NCBI RefSeq assembly: GCF_016861605.1
Contig: NZ_BOLM01000002.1
Location: 186,001 to 250,000, forward strand
Source of the DNA: Levilactobacillus wangkuiensis
GTDB taxonomy: Bacteria; Bacillota; Bacilli; Lactobacillales; Lactobacillaceae
Direction of reading: 5' to 3'
DNA length: 64,000 nucleotides
Below are positions 1 through 8,209 of this stretch, in pieces (the stretch's first letter is position 1; each line of letters starts with the position of its first letter). The notes under the pieces were generated by a model that was not told where the DNA came from, ran no database searches, and worked only from the letters and a program-made list of their open reading frames with translations. The position numbers and the translations under genes were made by a program.

Positions 1-943
1 TGGGACTTTCCTCAGTTTCATCTTAAACGGTGGTGTCTCCGTTATTGAACAATACGTTCAACGTGCTAGTTTAGCCAACGGTTTCGAATACGCCCACTCT
101 CGGGTTGGGGGTTCCGTTGCCGGGGTTGTTGCTTCATTAGTTGCCGGCCGGGTATTCCTCTGGAAGCCAAACTCAATCTTCTGGGCATGTACCATTGCTG
201 CTATTATTTTAACTGGTTTACTGATTTTCTCTGACAAAGTTGATATGGACAATGCCTCCGCTGCCGGTGATACTTCCGACTCCCTGGACATGAAGACGGT
301 TCTTTCCGTGTTCAAGATCAAGAACCTTTGGGTTTTGGCGATCTTCTACATGGGTGCCTCTGCCCTGTTCGATGTCTTTGACCAACAATTTATCATCTTC
401 TTCAAGACTTTCTTTGACACGGCTGCTCAAGGGACCTTGGTTTACTCTTACATGAGTTCCGCCCAAACGGCCATTGAATTCTGCTTAATGTTCCCAATGC
501 CTTGGATCATCAACAAGATTGGTTCTCGGAACGGGTTGATCATCTACGGGTTCCTGACTTGTATCCGGATCTTAGGGTCTGCTTTATCCCCTAACTGGAT
601 TTGGATCGTCGGCTTCCGTCTGTTGGCTGGTCTGGAAATGCCACTGCTGTTAACTTCTATTATGAAGTACATCGCTGGTGCCTTCGATATTCGTTTGTAC
701 GCCACGGTTTACGCCCTCGCGTCGAACTTCGCTAAACAAATTTCCGTCTTCATCTTCTCAACGGTTGCTGGGAGCATGTACGACAAGATTGGTTACCAAC
801 ACACTTACGTTATCATGGGTGTCGTTGTCTTCTTCATTACCTTGTTCGCTGCCTTCATGTTAAAGAAGGAAGACCCTGTCCAAGCTGGTGAAGTTGAAGC
901 ACCTGACGACGCTAAAACTGAAACGGCGACTAGTCAGGAATGA
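1..943 (+). CDS. MFS sugar transporter, LacY/oligosaccharide:H+ symporter type (5' end outside window)
   Basis: This is the C-terminal part of a cytoplasmic-membrane permease of the major facilitator superfamily. The open frame runs in from base 2 without a start codon, so the N-terminal segments lie upstream of the window. The visible part has several hydrophobic helices and the segment EYAHSRVGGSVAG, which resembles the conserved loop of oligosaccharide:H+ symporters such as LacY. It ends in a charged cytoplasmic tail (about 25 residues rich in E, D and K). The next gene on the same strand is a GH51 arabinofuranosidase, so arabinose-containing oligosaccharides are a reasonable guess for the substrate. 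The substrate is inferred from context only. A terminator hairpin follows at 975-1009. Confidence 0.85.
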   Translation, partial: GTFLSFILNGGVSVIEQYVQRASLANGFEYAHSRVGGSVAGVVASLVAGRVFLWKPNSIFWACTIAAIILTGLLIFSDKVDMDNASAAGDTSDSLDMKTVLSVFKIKNLWVLAIFYMGASALFDVFDQQFIIFFKTFFDTAAQGTLVYSYMSSAQTAIEFCLMFPMPWIINKIGSRNGLIIYGFLTCIRILGSALSPNWIWIVGFRLLAGLEMPLLLTSIMKYIAGAFDIRLYATVYALASNFAKQISVFIFSTVAGSMYDKIGYQHTYVIMGVVVFFITLFAAFMLKKEDPVQAGEVEAPDDAKTETATSQE

Positions 944-974
944 CCGTCAACGCTTAAATAATTAGATTTGAAAT

Positions 975-1009
975 GGAGGGGAGGCCAATCGCGGCCACCC
1001 CTCTTTTCT
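975..1009 (+). terminator. Rho-independent terminator after the MFS gene
   Basis: A GC-rich hairpin (GAGGGGAGGCC pairing with GGCCACCCCTC) is followed by a T-rich tract. It lies 30 bases after the MFS stop codon and before the first bookend element. Confidence 0.75.
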
Positions 1010-1019
1010 TTGGGGTTAC

Positions 1020-1321
1020 GGGTTACGCGGATGTTATTGTCGCCTCCGGGCTGGTGAAACTGAGCCTCGTCGCGGTGTCCGTCCGTTCCCGGCGGCGAGC
1101 TCAAAGTGCCCTGCTGTGGGGCCGGTTTCCGCCTGAGGACCGGGCTCCCACCTCAACTTTGCGCCTGAGAACCGGTCGCAAAGTTTGTCACGTGGACTAG
1201 GCTGGATAAGAACTCCAGCCAAGGCCACCGACACAGCTGGTCACTTTGGCCCGCCTCTGGTCACTAACATCCACCGACGTGGCCCATTTTCACCAGCCCT
1301 GCGGCTGACATCCGCTTAGCC
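1020..1321 (-). repeat. Bookend element 1 (type A, reverse)
   Basis: Full type A copy of the intergenic quasi-palindromic element. The core ends are CGCCTCCGGGCTGG (1041) and CCAGCCCTGCGGC (about 1292-1304). The outer arms continue the complementarity with locus-specific sequence: GTTACGCGGATGT on the left against ACATCCGCTTAGC on the right. The GCCTCC end faces the MFS gene. The arabinofuranosidase starts 150 bases to the right. Confidence 0.85.
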
Positions 1322-1473
1322 CCCATTCACTCAGCTTTATTCTCACCAGACTTTCTACAGGTGTCCTCATTATTTCTTCACGCATCTATCCACTCCTGTA
1401 GACGTCTATCACACGTAAACATGTACCCGATTCACCGATAACTGACGCATACTTAATTAGGAGGAAAACTTTC

Positions 1474-2964
1474 ATGCAAGGAAAATTAACCGTCGACCCA
1501 ACCAATCAGATTTCTAAAATTGACGACCGGCTCTTTAGTGCGCTGATTGAACACCTGGGCCGCGGCGTTTATGATGGGCTTTATAACCCGGGGAATCCCC
1601 TGTCCGATGCCAATGGCTTTCGGCAGGACGTGGTCAAAGCCGTTAAGGACCTCAATATCGACTTGATCCGTTACCCCGGTGGGAACTTTGTTTCTGGCTA
1701 CAACTGGGAAGATGGCATTGGGCCGAAAGACCAACGACCAACTCGACTGGACTTGGCCTGGCGGAGCATTGAAACCAACCAATTTGGCCTCCACGAATTC
1801 ATGAACTGGACCAAGCAGACCGGTACGCGACCCGATATGGCCGTTAACCTGGGCAGCCGCGGTATCGACGCCGCCCGCAACCTGGTTGAATACTGTAACT
1901 ACCCCGGTGGCACCTACTGGAGTGATCTACGGAAACAAAACGGCGCCGCAGAACCCTTTAACATTAAGACCTGGTGCCTGGGTAACGAAATGGATGGCGA
2001 CTGGCAGATTGGTCACAAGGACGCCGAAGAATATGGCAAATTGGCCCACGAAACGGCCAAGGTCATGCGGCTGGTCGATTCCGACCTAGATTTGGTCGTC
2101 AGCGGCAGTTCCACCCGGGAAATGGCCACGTTTGGTAGCTGGGAAGAAACCGTCCTTGACCACACCTACGACGACGTGCAATACCTCTCCCTGCACCGCT
2201 ACTACGATAATGAGGAAAACGACCTCCACAATTTCTTGGCCAAATCCGTCGACTTCGACGAATTTATCAGCGGCATCGTTGCCGTGTGTGACGCCGTCAA
2301 GGCCCGTAAACACAGCGATAAGACGCTCAATCTGGCCCTGGACGAATGGAACGTTTGGTACCACTCCCACAAACAAGACGATGAGACCGCGCCTTGGCAA
2401 CAAGCGCCACATTTGTTGGAAGACCACTACAACTTTGAGGACGCCCTGATGGTCGGGACCATGTTGATCACGTTATTAAAGCACGCCGACCGGGTGAAGA
2501 TTGCCTGCCTGGCCCAATTGGTCAACGTGATTGCGCCCATCATGACCGATGACACCGGCATCTGGCTGCAGTCCATCTTCTTCCCATTCATGCAGGTCTC
2601 CAAGTACGGTCGCGGTATCGCGCTCGCTCCTAAACAAACGGCGGATACCTACGACAGTAAAGACTTTACCGACGTGCCCTACCTCGATAGCCTGGCCGTC
2701 TACAATCCCGAACACCACGAAGTCGTGGTCTTTGCCGAAAATAAGGGTGAGGACGCCATGGACTTCAGCACCGAACTACGGGAATTCACCGCACAATCCG
2801 TGATTGAAGCCACCCAATTTGCCGGCTACGACATCAAGCAAACCAACGAAGATCAGGTCATGGCCATTAAACCTAACGACCACGTCACGCTGACCGACAA
2901 CACCTTACAAACGACACTCCAACCCCTTTCCTGGAACATGTTCCGGATTCAGGTTGCTGACTAA
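1474..2964 (+). CDS. abfA: Alpha-L-arabinofuranosidase, GH51
   Basis: A 496-residue retaining glycosidase that releases terminal arabinofuranose from arabino-oligosaccharides. It has no signal peptide, so it should act in the cytoplasm on imported oligosaccharides. The acid/base glutamate lies in WCLGNEMDG (E172) and the nucleophile in LALDEWNVW (E291), with the (beta/alpha)8 barrel between and around them and a beta-sandwich C-terminus after about residue 390. Length is normal for GH51. AGGAGG at 1461 with suitable spacing supports the ATG start. It follows a sugar symporter on the same strand, separated by a terminator and a bookend element, so it probably has its own promoter. Many lactobacilli pair such enzymes with MFS permeases. 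Confidence 0.95.
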   Translation: MQGKLTVDPTNQISKIDDRLFSALIEHLGRGVYDGLYNPGNPLSDANGFRQDVVKAVKDLNIDLIRYPGGNFVSGYNWEDGIGPKDQRPTRLDLAWRSIETNQFGLHEFMNWTKQTGTRPDMAVNLGSRGIDAARNLVEYCNYPGGTYWSDLRKQNGAAEPFNIKTWCLGNEMDGDWQIGHKDAEEYGKLAHETAKVMRLVDSDLDLVVSGSSTREMATFGSWEETVLDHTYDDVQYLSLHRYYDNEENDLHNFLAKSVDFDEFISGIVAVCDAVKARKHSDKTLNLALDEWNVWYHSHKQDDETAPWQQAPHLLEDHYNFEDALMVGTMLITLLKHADRVKIACLAQLVNVIAPIMTDDTGIWLQSIFFPFMQVSKYGRGIALAPKQTADTYDSKDFTDVPYLDSLAVYNPEHHEVVVFAENKGEDAMDFSTELREFTAQSVIEATQFAGYDIKQTNEDQVMAIKPNDHVTLTDNTLQTTLQPLSWNMFRIQVAD

Positions 2965-2990
2965 TTAGCTTCATTGATCGAACGACTAGC

Positions 2991-3036
2991 AAAAAGATTC
3001 GCATCCGCAACTTTGCGCGGACGCGAATCTTTTAGT
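2991..3036. terminator. Bidirectional terminator between abfA and the uvrA paralogue
   Basis: The inverted repeat AAAAGATTCGC...GCGAATCTTTT has an inner GC stem and T-rich tracts on both strands. It can end abfA (plus) and the convergent uvrA-like gene (minus). Confidence 0.85.
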
Positions 3037-3069
3037 TTTCATTATTTGTACTCACCAGCAATTAGTGAA

Positions 3070-3130
3070 CTTTCACAGGCTGGAACCGCCCCCACCACAG
3101 AGCAGCTTGAATTCGCCGCCGGGAACGGAT
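3070..3130 (+). repeat. Bookend element 2 (type A remnant, forward)
   Basis: Only the right third of a type A copy survives here: AGGCTGGAACC, a CCACAG block and GCCGCCGGGAACGGA, with several substitutions. It lies between the stop codon of the uvrA-like gene (3154) and the shared terminator at 2991-3036, with its gene-proximal end facing that gene. Confidence 0.7.
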
Positions 3131-3153
3131 AGACACGGACTCGTTTACAAATA

Positions 3154-5388
3154 CTATGCCGTCACCGAGCGTTCAGCCTGGTGGATGCCACTAACGGGGC
3201 CCTCGTACAGGACCTCGCCACCCTTGTCCCCGCCGTCCGGACCGATATCAATCAGCCAGTCCGCACTGCGCATGATGTCCAGGTTGTGCTCAATGACTAA
3301 TACCGTATTGCCCTTATCCACCAAACGGTTAATAATTTGAATCATGACCTTGATATCTGAGGGATGCAGGCCGGTCGTCGGCTCATCTAGAATATAGAGG
3401 TTCCCGCGCTTGTTGAGTTCCTTGGCAACCTTCAACCGCTGGCCCTCCCCGCCGGACAAGGTGTTCAGGGGCTGACCAAGTGCTAGGTAATCCAGACCGA
3501 CATTGGTCACGTGAGTCAACTTATTCGCCACCTTAGTGCCAGCAAAGAAGGTCACCGCCTCCTCAACCGTCATGGCCAAAATCTCGACGATGTTTTTCCC
3601 CTGGTAGGTATAGGTCAACACCTGCGGATCAAACCGTCCGCCGTGGCACAGTGAACAGGTCACCGTCGCGTTTTCCATAAATGACAGGTTCAATTCCACG
3701 ACGCCCTTGCCGCCACACTGGGGACAAGCACCCTTGGAGTTGTAACTGAAGAGGCTGTCACTCACGTCATTGGCCGTGGCCAACAACTTGCGAATGTCAT
3801 TCATCACGCCAATGTAGGTCGCCGGATTGGACCGACTGTTGGCGTGTAACGGCCGCTGATCGATTTGAATGGCGTCCGGCTGGTCATGAGCAAAGGCCTG
3901 CTCGACCAGCGTACTTTTGCCAGAACCCGCTACCCCGGTCACCACGGTAAATAGCCCCGTCGGTACCCGTAAGACAGCATCCTTGAGGTTATGTCGCCGA
4001 CTGGGTTGGCTGGTCAAAAAGGTCGTTGGTTGGCGCGGATTGGGGTTAATCGGCAGGCTTTGACTCAAAAACCGACTGGTCAACGTGTCTGCCTTCAACA
4101 ATTCCGGATAGGTCCCGGTGAAGGTGATCTCGCCCCCATGAATACCGGCGTGCGGGCCGACGTCGACCACGTAATCGGCCACCTTGATGACGTCCGGGTC
4201 GTGTTCGACCACGAGCACCGTGTTGCCATTATCTCGCAGGCGACAGAGCAAGTCGTTGAGTCGGTGAACATCGCGGGGGTGCAGGCTCGTACTGGGCTCA
4301 TCGAGAATGTACAACAGATTCGTCAGACTATTGGCCAAATACTTGACCGTCTTCACCCGCTGCGATTCCCCACCGGATAACGTGGTGGTCTCCCGCGTCA
4401 GGCTGAGATAATCCAGACCAACGTCGACCAGGCTTTGAACCCGGTCGCGAATGCTGGTGATCAGCCCCTGCATCCGCTCATCCGTAAACGTTTCTAGCGT
4501 GACCAGCAACTGGTCCAACTGAAGGTCCGTCAGGTCAAAAATATTGAACCCGTTGACCTTGGCGGCTAAGACCTCTGGCCGGTAACGTTGGCCATGACAG
4601 GTTGGACACGGCTGCATCGTCGCAAATTTTTCGATTTTCTTGCGCGCACCCTCGCTGATGCCCGTGCTGGTCTTTAGATTTTGCCGATAGAAGAGGCGTT
4701 CAACGCCCTCAAACGTCACGTTCATCTGTGCCCCCCGGTAATCGACCGTTAAGTGCTTCTCACCGTTCATCAGCTGGTCCATTTCGGCCGAGGTGAAGTC
4801 TTGCACCGGCTTATCGAGGTCGAAGTATCCGCTGTTTGCAATCATTTGAAAGTAAAAGCTGGTTGCCCCATAACCGGGTAGCTGGATGGCCCCTTCGTTC
4901 AGGGATTTCGTGACGTCCAACGCCGCCTCACGATTCAGCACGTAGGTCTTGCCAATTCCCTCACAGTCCGGACACATCCCCGCCGGATCATTGAAGGAAA
5001 AGGCGTTACTGGCGTTTCCGTACTGGGGGCGACCGAATCGCGAAAAGAGAATCCGTAAGAGTGCGTTGATGTCACTGACCGTCCCCAGCGTCGAGCGCGC
5101 ATTGCCGCCTAAGGGTTTCTGATCGATGACGATGGCCGTCGACAGATTATGCACCTCATCCACGTCCGGTCGGTGATAGTGCGGCAGGTACAGCCGGGTG
5201 AAACTATCGTATGTACTATTCAGTTGCCGCCCTGCCTCCTGCGCAATGGTGTCGAAGACAATGGAAGACTTTCCCGAACCGGATACCCCGGTAAAGACGG
5301 TCAATTTGTTCTTGGGAATCTTGAGACTCACGTTCTTCAAATTGTTTTCCCGGTCATTCACAATTTCAATAAAGTCTGGATTAGACAT
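3154..5388 (-). CDS. UvrA-family ABC ATPase, short paralogue (UvrA2/DrrC-like)
   Basis: A 744-residue tandem ABC ATPase of the UvrA family. It has two Walker A motifs (GVSGSGKSS, residue about 31; GVAGSGKST), two signature motifs (LSGGESQRV, LSGGEGQRL) and Walker B segments ILDEPS and ILDEPT. CxxC zinc-knuckle pairs (CPDCEGIG, CPTCHGQ, CPQCGGKG with CSLCHGG) are kept. Canonical UvrA is about 940-950 residues; the shorter length suggests loss of the UvrB-binding/insertion region, as in UvrA2 or drug-resistance paralogues. It is therefore probably not the main excision-repair UvrA and may bind DNA lesions or give resistance to intercalators. GGGAGG lies just upstream of the ATG. It is a lone gene convergent with abfA. 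Confidence 0.88.
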   Translation of the reverse strand: MSNPDFIEIVNDRENNLKNVSLKIPKNKLTVFTGVSGSGKSSIVFDTIAQEAGRQLNSTYDSFTRLYLPHYHRPDVDEVHNLSTAIVIDQKPLGGNARSTLGTVSDINALLRILFSRFGRPQYGNASNAFSFNDPAGMCPDCEGIGKTYVLNREAALDVTKSLNEGAIQLPGYGATSFYFQMIANSGYFDLDKPVQDFTSAEMDQLMNGEKHLTVDYRGAQMNVTFEGVERLFYRQNLKTSTGISEGARKKIEKFATMQPCPTCHGQRYRPEVLAAKVNGFNIFDLTDLQLDQLLVTLETFTDERMQGLITSIRDRVQSLVDVGLDYLSLTRETTTLSGGESQRVKTVKYLANSLTNLLYILDEPSTSLHPRDVHRLNDLLCRLRDNGNTVLVVEHDPDVIKVADYVVDVGPHAGIHGGEITFTGTYPELLKADTLTSRFLSQSLPINPNPRQPTTFLTSQPSRRHNLKDAVLRVPTGLFTVVTGVAGSGKSTLVEQAFAHDQPDAIQIDQRPLHANSRSNPATYIGVMNDIRKLLATANDVSDSLFSYNSKGACPQCGGKGVVELNLSFMENATVTCSLCHGGRFDPQVLTYTYQGKNIVEILAMTVEEAVTFFAGTKVANKLTHVTNVGLDYLALGQPLNTLSGGEGQRLKVAKELNKRGNLYILDEPTTGLHPSDIKVMIQIINRLVDKGNTVLVIEHNLDIMRSADWLIDIGPDGGDKGGEVLYEGPVSGIHQAERSVTA

Positions 5389-5486
5389 GGCGACCTCCCG
5401 TCGATTGACTAAGTAACTGACAGACTTCTAGATTACCATAGTTGATAACGTGAACAAAGTGAGACGTCTTGCCATTTTATGGCAGC

Positions 5487-5537
5487 AAAAAACGGTCAAC
5501 GATGGCGGGAAAATCCCGTTAATCGTTGACCGTTTGT
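5487..5537 (-). terminator. Terminator of recQ
   Basis: A long inverted repeat, AACGGTCAACGAT pairing with ATCGTTGACCGTT, has a CGGGA/TCCCG inner stem and a T6 run on the minus strand. It lies 10 bases after the recQ stop. Confidence 0.88.
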
Positions 5538-5546
5538 CGTTAGGCA

Positions 5547-7346
5547 TTAAGCTTCCTTGGATGATTTTTCCTGTTCCGTCGCCACGTATTCGCGAATGAT
5601 TGCCATGAACTCTTCGCCATACTTATCCAGCTTGCTCTGGCCGACACCCTTAACGTCGAGAAAGCTCTGGTCATCGGTCGGCAGGGCTTCACAGATGGCA
5701 TGGAGCGTCTTGTCCGAGAAAATGACAAATGGTGGCTTGCCAATGGCTTCGGCCAATTCACGACGCAAGGCGCGCAGTTGCTCAAAGAGCTCATCGTCCT
5801 CTGGGGCCAGGCGTTTAACCTGCCGAGCCATCTTCCGGAAGACCTGTTCGTCACCCTTCAAAACGGCACCACCCTCGGCCGTCACCTTTAACGTGGGGTA
5901 CTGGCCCCCAACGCTTGCCAGGTAGCCGGCCGCCGTCAGAAAGTCAATCAACTCCCCGACGGCCTTTTGCCGCTGCCCCTGCATGATACCATAGGTGGTC
6001 ACTTCATCTAAATGATTCTCGCGAACTCGCTGGTTATGCGCGCCGGTCAGCACCTGCGCGACTACGGCCTTGCCATAGCGTGACCGTAACCGAATAACAC
6101 AGGACAGAATTTTCTGGGCATCCGTCGTGACGTCTTGGGCTTCACGGTCATCGAGACAGTTGCTACAACGACCACAGGGTGCGGACTCTTCGCCAAAGTA
6201 ATGCAGAATGAACTGCTGCAGGCACCCCTGCGTATTGGCGTAGCGGTTCATCACCTGGAGCTTGCGGTAGGCGCGTTGCCGGTGCTCCTCGTCCATTTCG
6301 GATTGATCAATAAAGAACCGTTGAATCTGGAGGTCCGAGGCCCGGTAGAGCAAAATGGCCTCACTGGGCAACCCATCCCGGCCGGCCCGCCCCGCTTCTT
6401 GGTAATAGGCTTCAAGTGTGCCTGGCACCTGCGCGTGAATAACGAAGCGCACGTTACTCTTGTCGATGCCCATTCCAAAGGCATTGGTGGCGACCATCAC
6501 CTGAACCCGGTCGTAGAGAAAGTCTTCCTGATTCTGGCGCCGCACATCTTCGTCCAGCCCCGCATGGTATGGGGCCACGTCGATGTGGTGGCGTTGTAAG
6601 AGTTTCGTGACCCGGTCGACTTCCTTTCGGGTGCTGGCGTAAATGATGCCGGCCTCACCCTGATTGACCTTTAAGTAGTCTAAAATGTACCGGTCTGTGT
6701 CCTGGTCCTTGACCACGGTCAAATTCAAATTGTCCCGGGCAAACCCGGTGTTGACCTCGTTAGCCGCATCGATGCGCAATTGTTGACGGATGTCGGTGGC
6801 CACTTGTTCCGTGGCCGTGGCCGTCAGGGCTAAAACCTGCGGATGCGTTGGCAATTGTTCAATCGCCGTACTCAACGCCAGGTAGCTGGGCCGGAAGTCA
6901 TGCCCCCACTGGGAAATACAGTGGGCCTCATCGACCGCCAACAAATCAATTGGCAGGCTTGACAGCGCCTGAATAAATGCCGCTGAATCCAACCGTTCGG
7001 GGGCGATATAGAGTAATTTAAAGACGCCGTTGTGTAGGGCGTTCAAGCGTTCCTGAATATCGGGCCAGTCCAACGAACTGTTAATGAACGTGGCGGGGAT
7101 GCCACTGTCGTTCAACGCGTCGACCTGATCCTTCATCAAAGAAATCAAGGGGGACACGACCACGGTGATGCCATCAAACAACATGGCAGGGATTTGATAA
7201 CACAGGGACTTCCCACCCCCGGTCGGCATGATGGCCAAACTATTATCGCCAGCCATCACATGTTCGATGACGGCCTTTTGCCCCGGCCGGAACTCATCGT
7301 AGCCGAAGACTGTTTTTAAAACCTTTTGTGCTGCCGCTAACTCCAT
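5547..7346 (-). CDS. recQ: ATP-dependent DNA helicase RecQ
   Basis: A 599-residue 3'-5' DNA helicase acting in recombination and fork repair. In order it has: superfamily 2 helicase core with Walker A TGGGKSLCYQ, the DEAH box (VDEAHCISQWGHDFRPSY) and the motif VI region GRAGRDG; the RQC zinc-binding segment (C-x-Q-x-F-x-LHYFGE...CGRCSNC); and a C-terminal HRDC domain (about residues 510-590). Length is standard for bacterial RecQ. The frame opens with GTG ATG; the ATG at 7346 is better spaced from AAGGAG than the GTG at 7349. The tail is acidic and lysine-rich and probably disordered. Confidence 0.95.
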   Translation of the reverse strand: MELAAAQKVLKTVFGYDEFRPGQKAVIEHVMAGDNSLAIMPTGGGKSLCYQIPAMLFDGITVVVSPLISLMKDQVDALNDSGIPATFINSSLDWPDIQERLNALHNGVFKLLYIAPERLDSAAFIQALSSLPIDLLAVDEAHCISQWGHDFRPSYLALSTAIEQLPTHPQVLALTATATEQVATDIRQQLRIDAANEVNTGFARDNLNLTVVKDQDTDRYILDYLKVNQGEAGIIYASTRKEVDRVTKLLQRHHIDVAPYHAGLDEDVRRQNQEDFLYDRVQVMVATNAFGMGIDKSNVRFVIHAQVPGTLEAYYQEAGRAGRDGLPSEAILLYRASDLQIQRFFIDQSEMDEEHRQRAYRKLQVMNRYANTQGCLQQFILHYFGEESAPCGRCSNCLDDREAQDVTTDAQKILSCVIRLRSRYGKAVVAQVLTGAHNQRVRENHLDEVTTYGIMQGQRQKAVGELIDFLTAAGYLASVGGQYPTLKVTAEGGAVLKGDEQVFRKMARQVKRLAPEDDELFEQLRALRRELAEAIGKPPFVIFSDKTLHAICEALPTDDQSFLDVKGVGQSKLDKYGEEFMAIIREYVATEQEKSSKEA

Positions 7347-7642
7347 CACGTCTACTCCTTATGCTTGTTTCTAATTTCTGCGGATTAACTCTAGGCTCCA
7401 TTATACGCTAGGTTAGCCCGCAATACTCCCCTGGTCGTTAGACTGACCTGGCCAAATCTCAGTCCGGCTAGCGGGTCAGCTCGCTTTTAGCCATTTTACG
7501 CAAATGGTGCAAGCTAACCTTTTAGTGAAAAAATTTATTCAGCGTTTTTTTATTTATCCCATAACCCTATTCAACCGGGATTCGGTGACGGTTACAATGG
7601 TCTTAATTATCTCGGATTTTTCACAATATAACCCGAAGATAG

Positions 7643-7671
7643 TTGACAGGTAAGACAAATGCGCTTATAGT
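7643..7671 (+). promoter_or_regulatory. Consensus sigma-A promoter of the ohrR-like gene
   Basis: TTGACA at 7643, a 17-base spacer, then TATAGT at 7666. The predicted start is near 7678, giving a leader of about 35 bases. TACAGTATATCGTA (7671-7684) just after the -10 is an imperfect palindrome that could be an autoregulatory operator; that role is a guess. Confidence 0.8.
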
Positions 7672-7711
7672 ACAGTATATCGTACACAACTTAATTGGAG
7701 GCGAGGATACT

Positions 7712-8149
7712 GTGCAGGATGACTTAACTCTAGCCAATCAACTTTGTTTCTCAACTTACCATGCTAGCCGTTTGCTGATTAAACTCTATCAACAAGCGCT
7801 TCAGCCGTTTTCCCTGACGTATCCCCAGTATCTCGTTCTATTGAGTCTGTGGGAAAATGATCGGCAGCCCCTGCATGATCTAGGTGACCGCCTAGACTTT
7901 GGCAGTAACACGCTGACCCCACTGCTTCGGCGGATGGAATACAACGGTTGGCTCACGCGAGCCCCCCAGGTCGATGACCGGCGTCAATTGATCATCAGCT
8001 TGACGGAATACGGGCGAACATCCAAGCCAGCCATCTTCGACGCCATCCGAATCTGTGTGGATGCCCAAAACATCGACCCCGTTCAGTACAACGCCGCGTT
8101 ACAGATGAACCATGCACTCATCGAGAAACTGCAAAAAATGCTAAATTAG
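7712..8149 (+). CDS. ohrR: MarR/OhrR-family thiol peroxide-sensing repressor
   Basis: A 145-residue winged-helix regulator. The N-terminal block CFSTYHASRLLIKLYQ followed by LTYPQYLVLLSLWE is characteristic of OhrR, and the cysteine in it (residue about 13) corresponds to the single reactive Cys of OhrR-type organic-hydroperoxide sensors. The wing segment VDDRRQLIISLTEYG is typical of MarR. GTG at 7712 is chosen because GGAGG lies 10 bases upstream; a longer frame would begin inside the promoter. It is followed after 60 bases by a disulfide oxidoreductase gene, so it probably controls a thiol-redox operon. The usual ohr target gene is not in view. Confidence 0.83.
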   Translation: MQDDLTLANQLCFSTYHASRLLIKLYQQALQPFSLTYPQYLVLLSLWENDRQPLHDLGDRLDFGSNTLTPLLRRMEYNGWLTRAPQVDDRRQLIISLTEYGRTSKPAIFDAIRICVDAQNIDPVQYNAALQMNHALIEKLQKMLN

Positions 8150-8209
8150 TGTTTTTTGTCCTCCCAATCAATCGTTCACGACCAAAAACAGAAAGAGGTT
8201 ATTTAGTCA

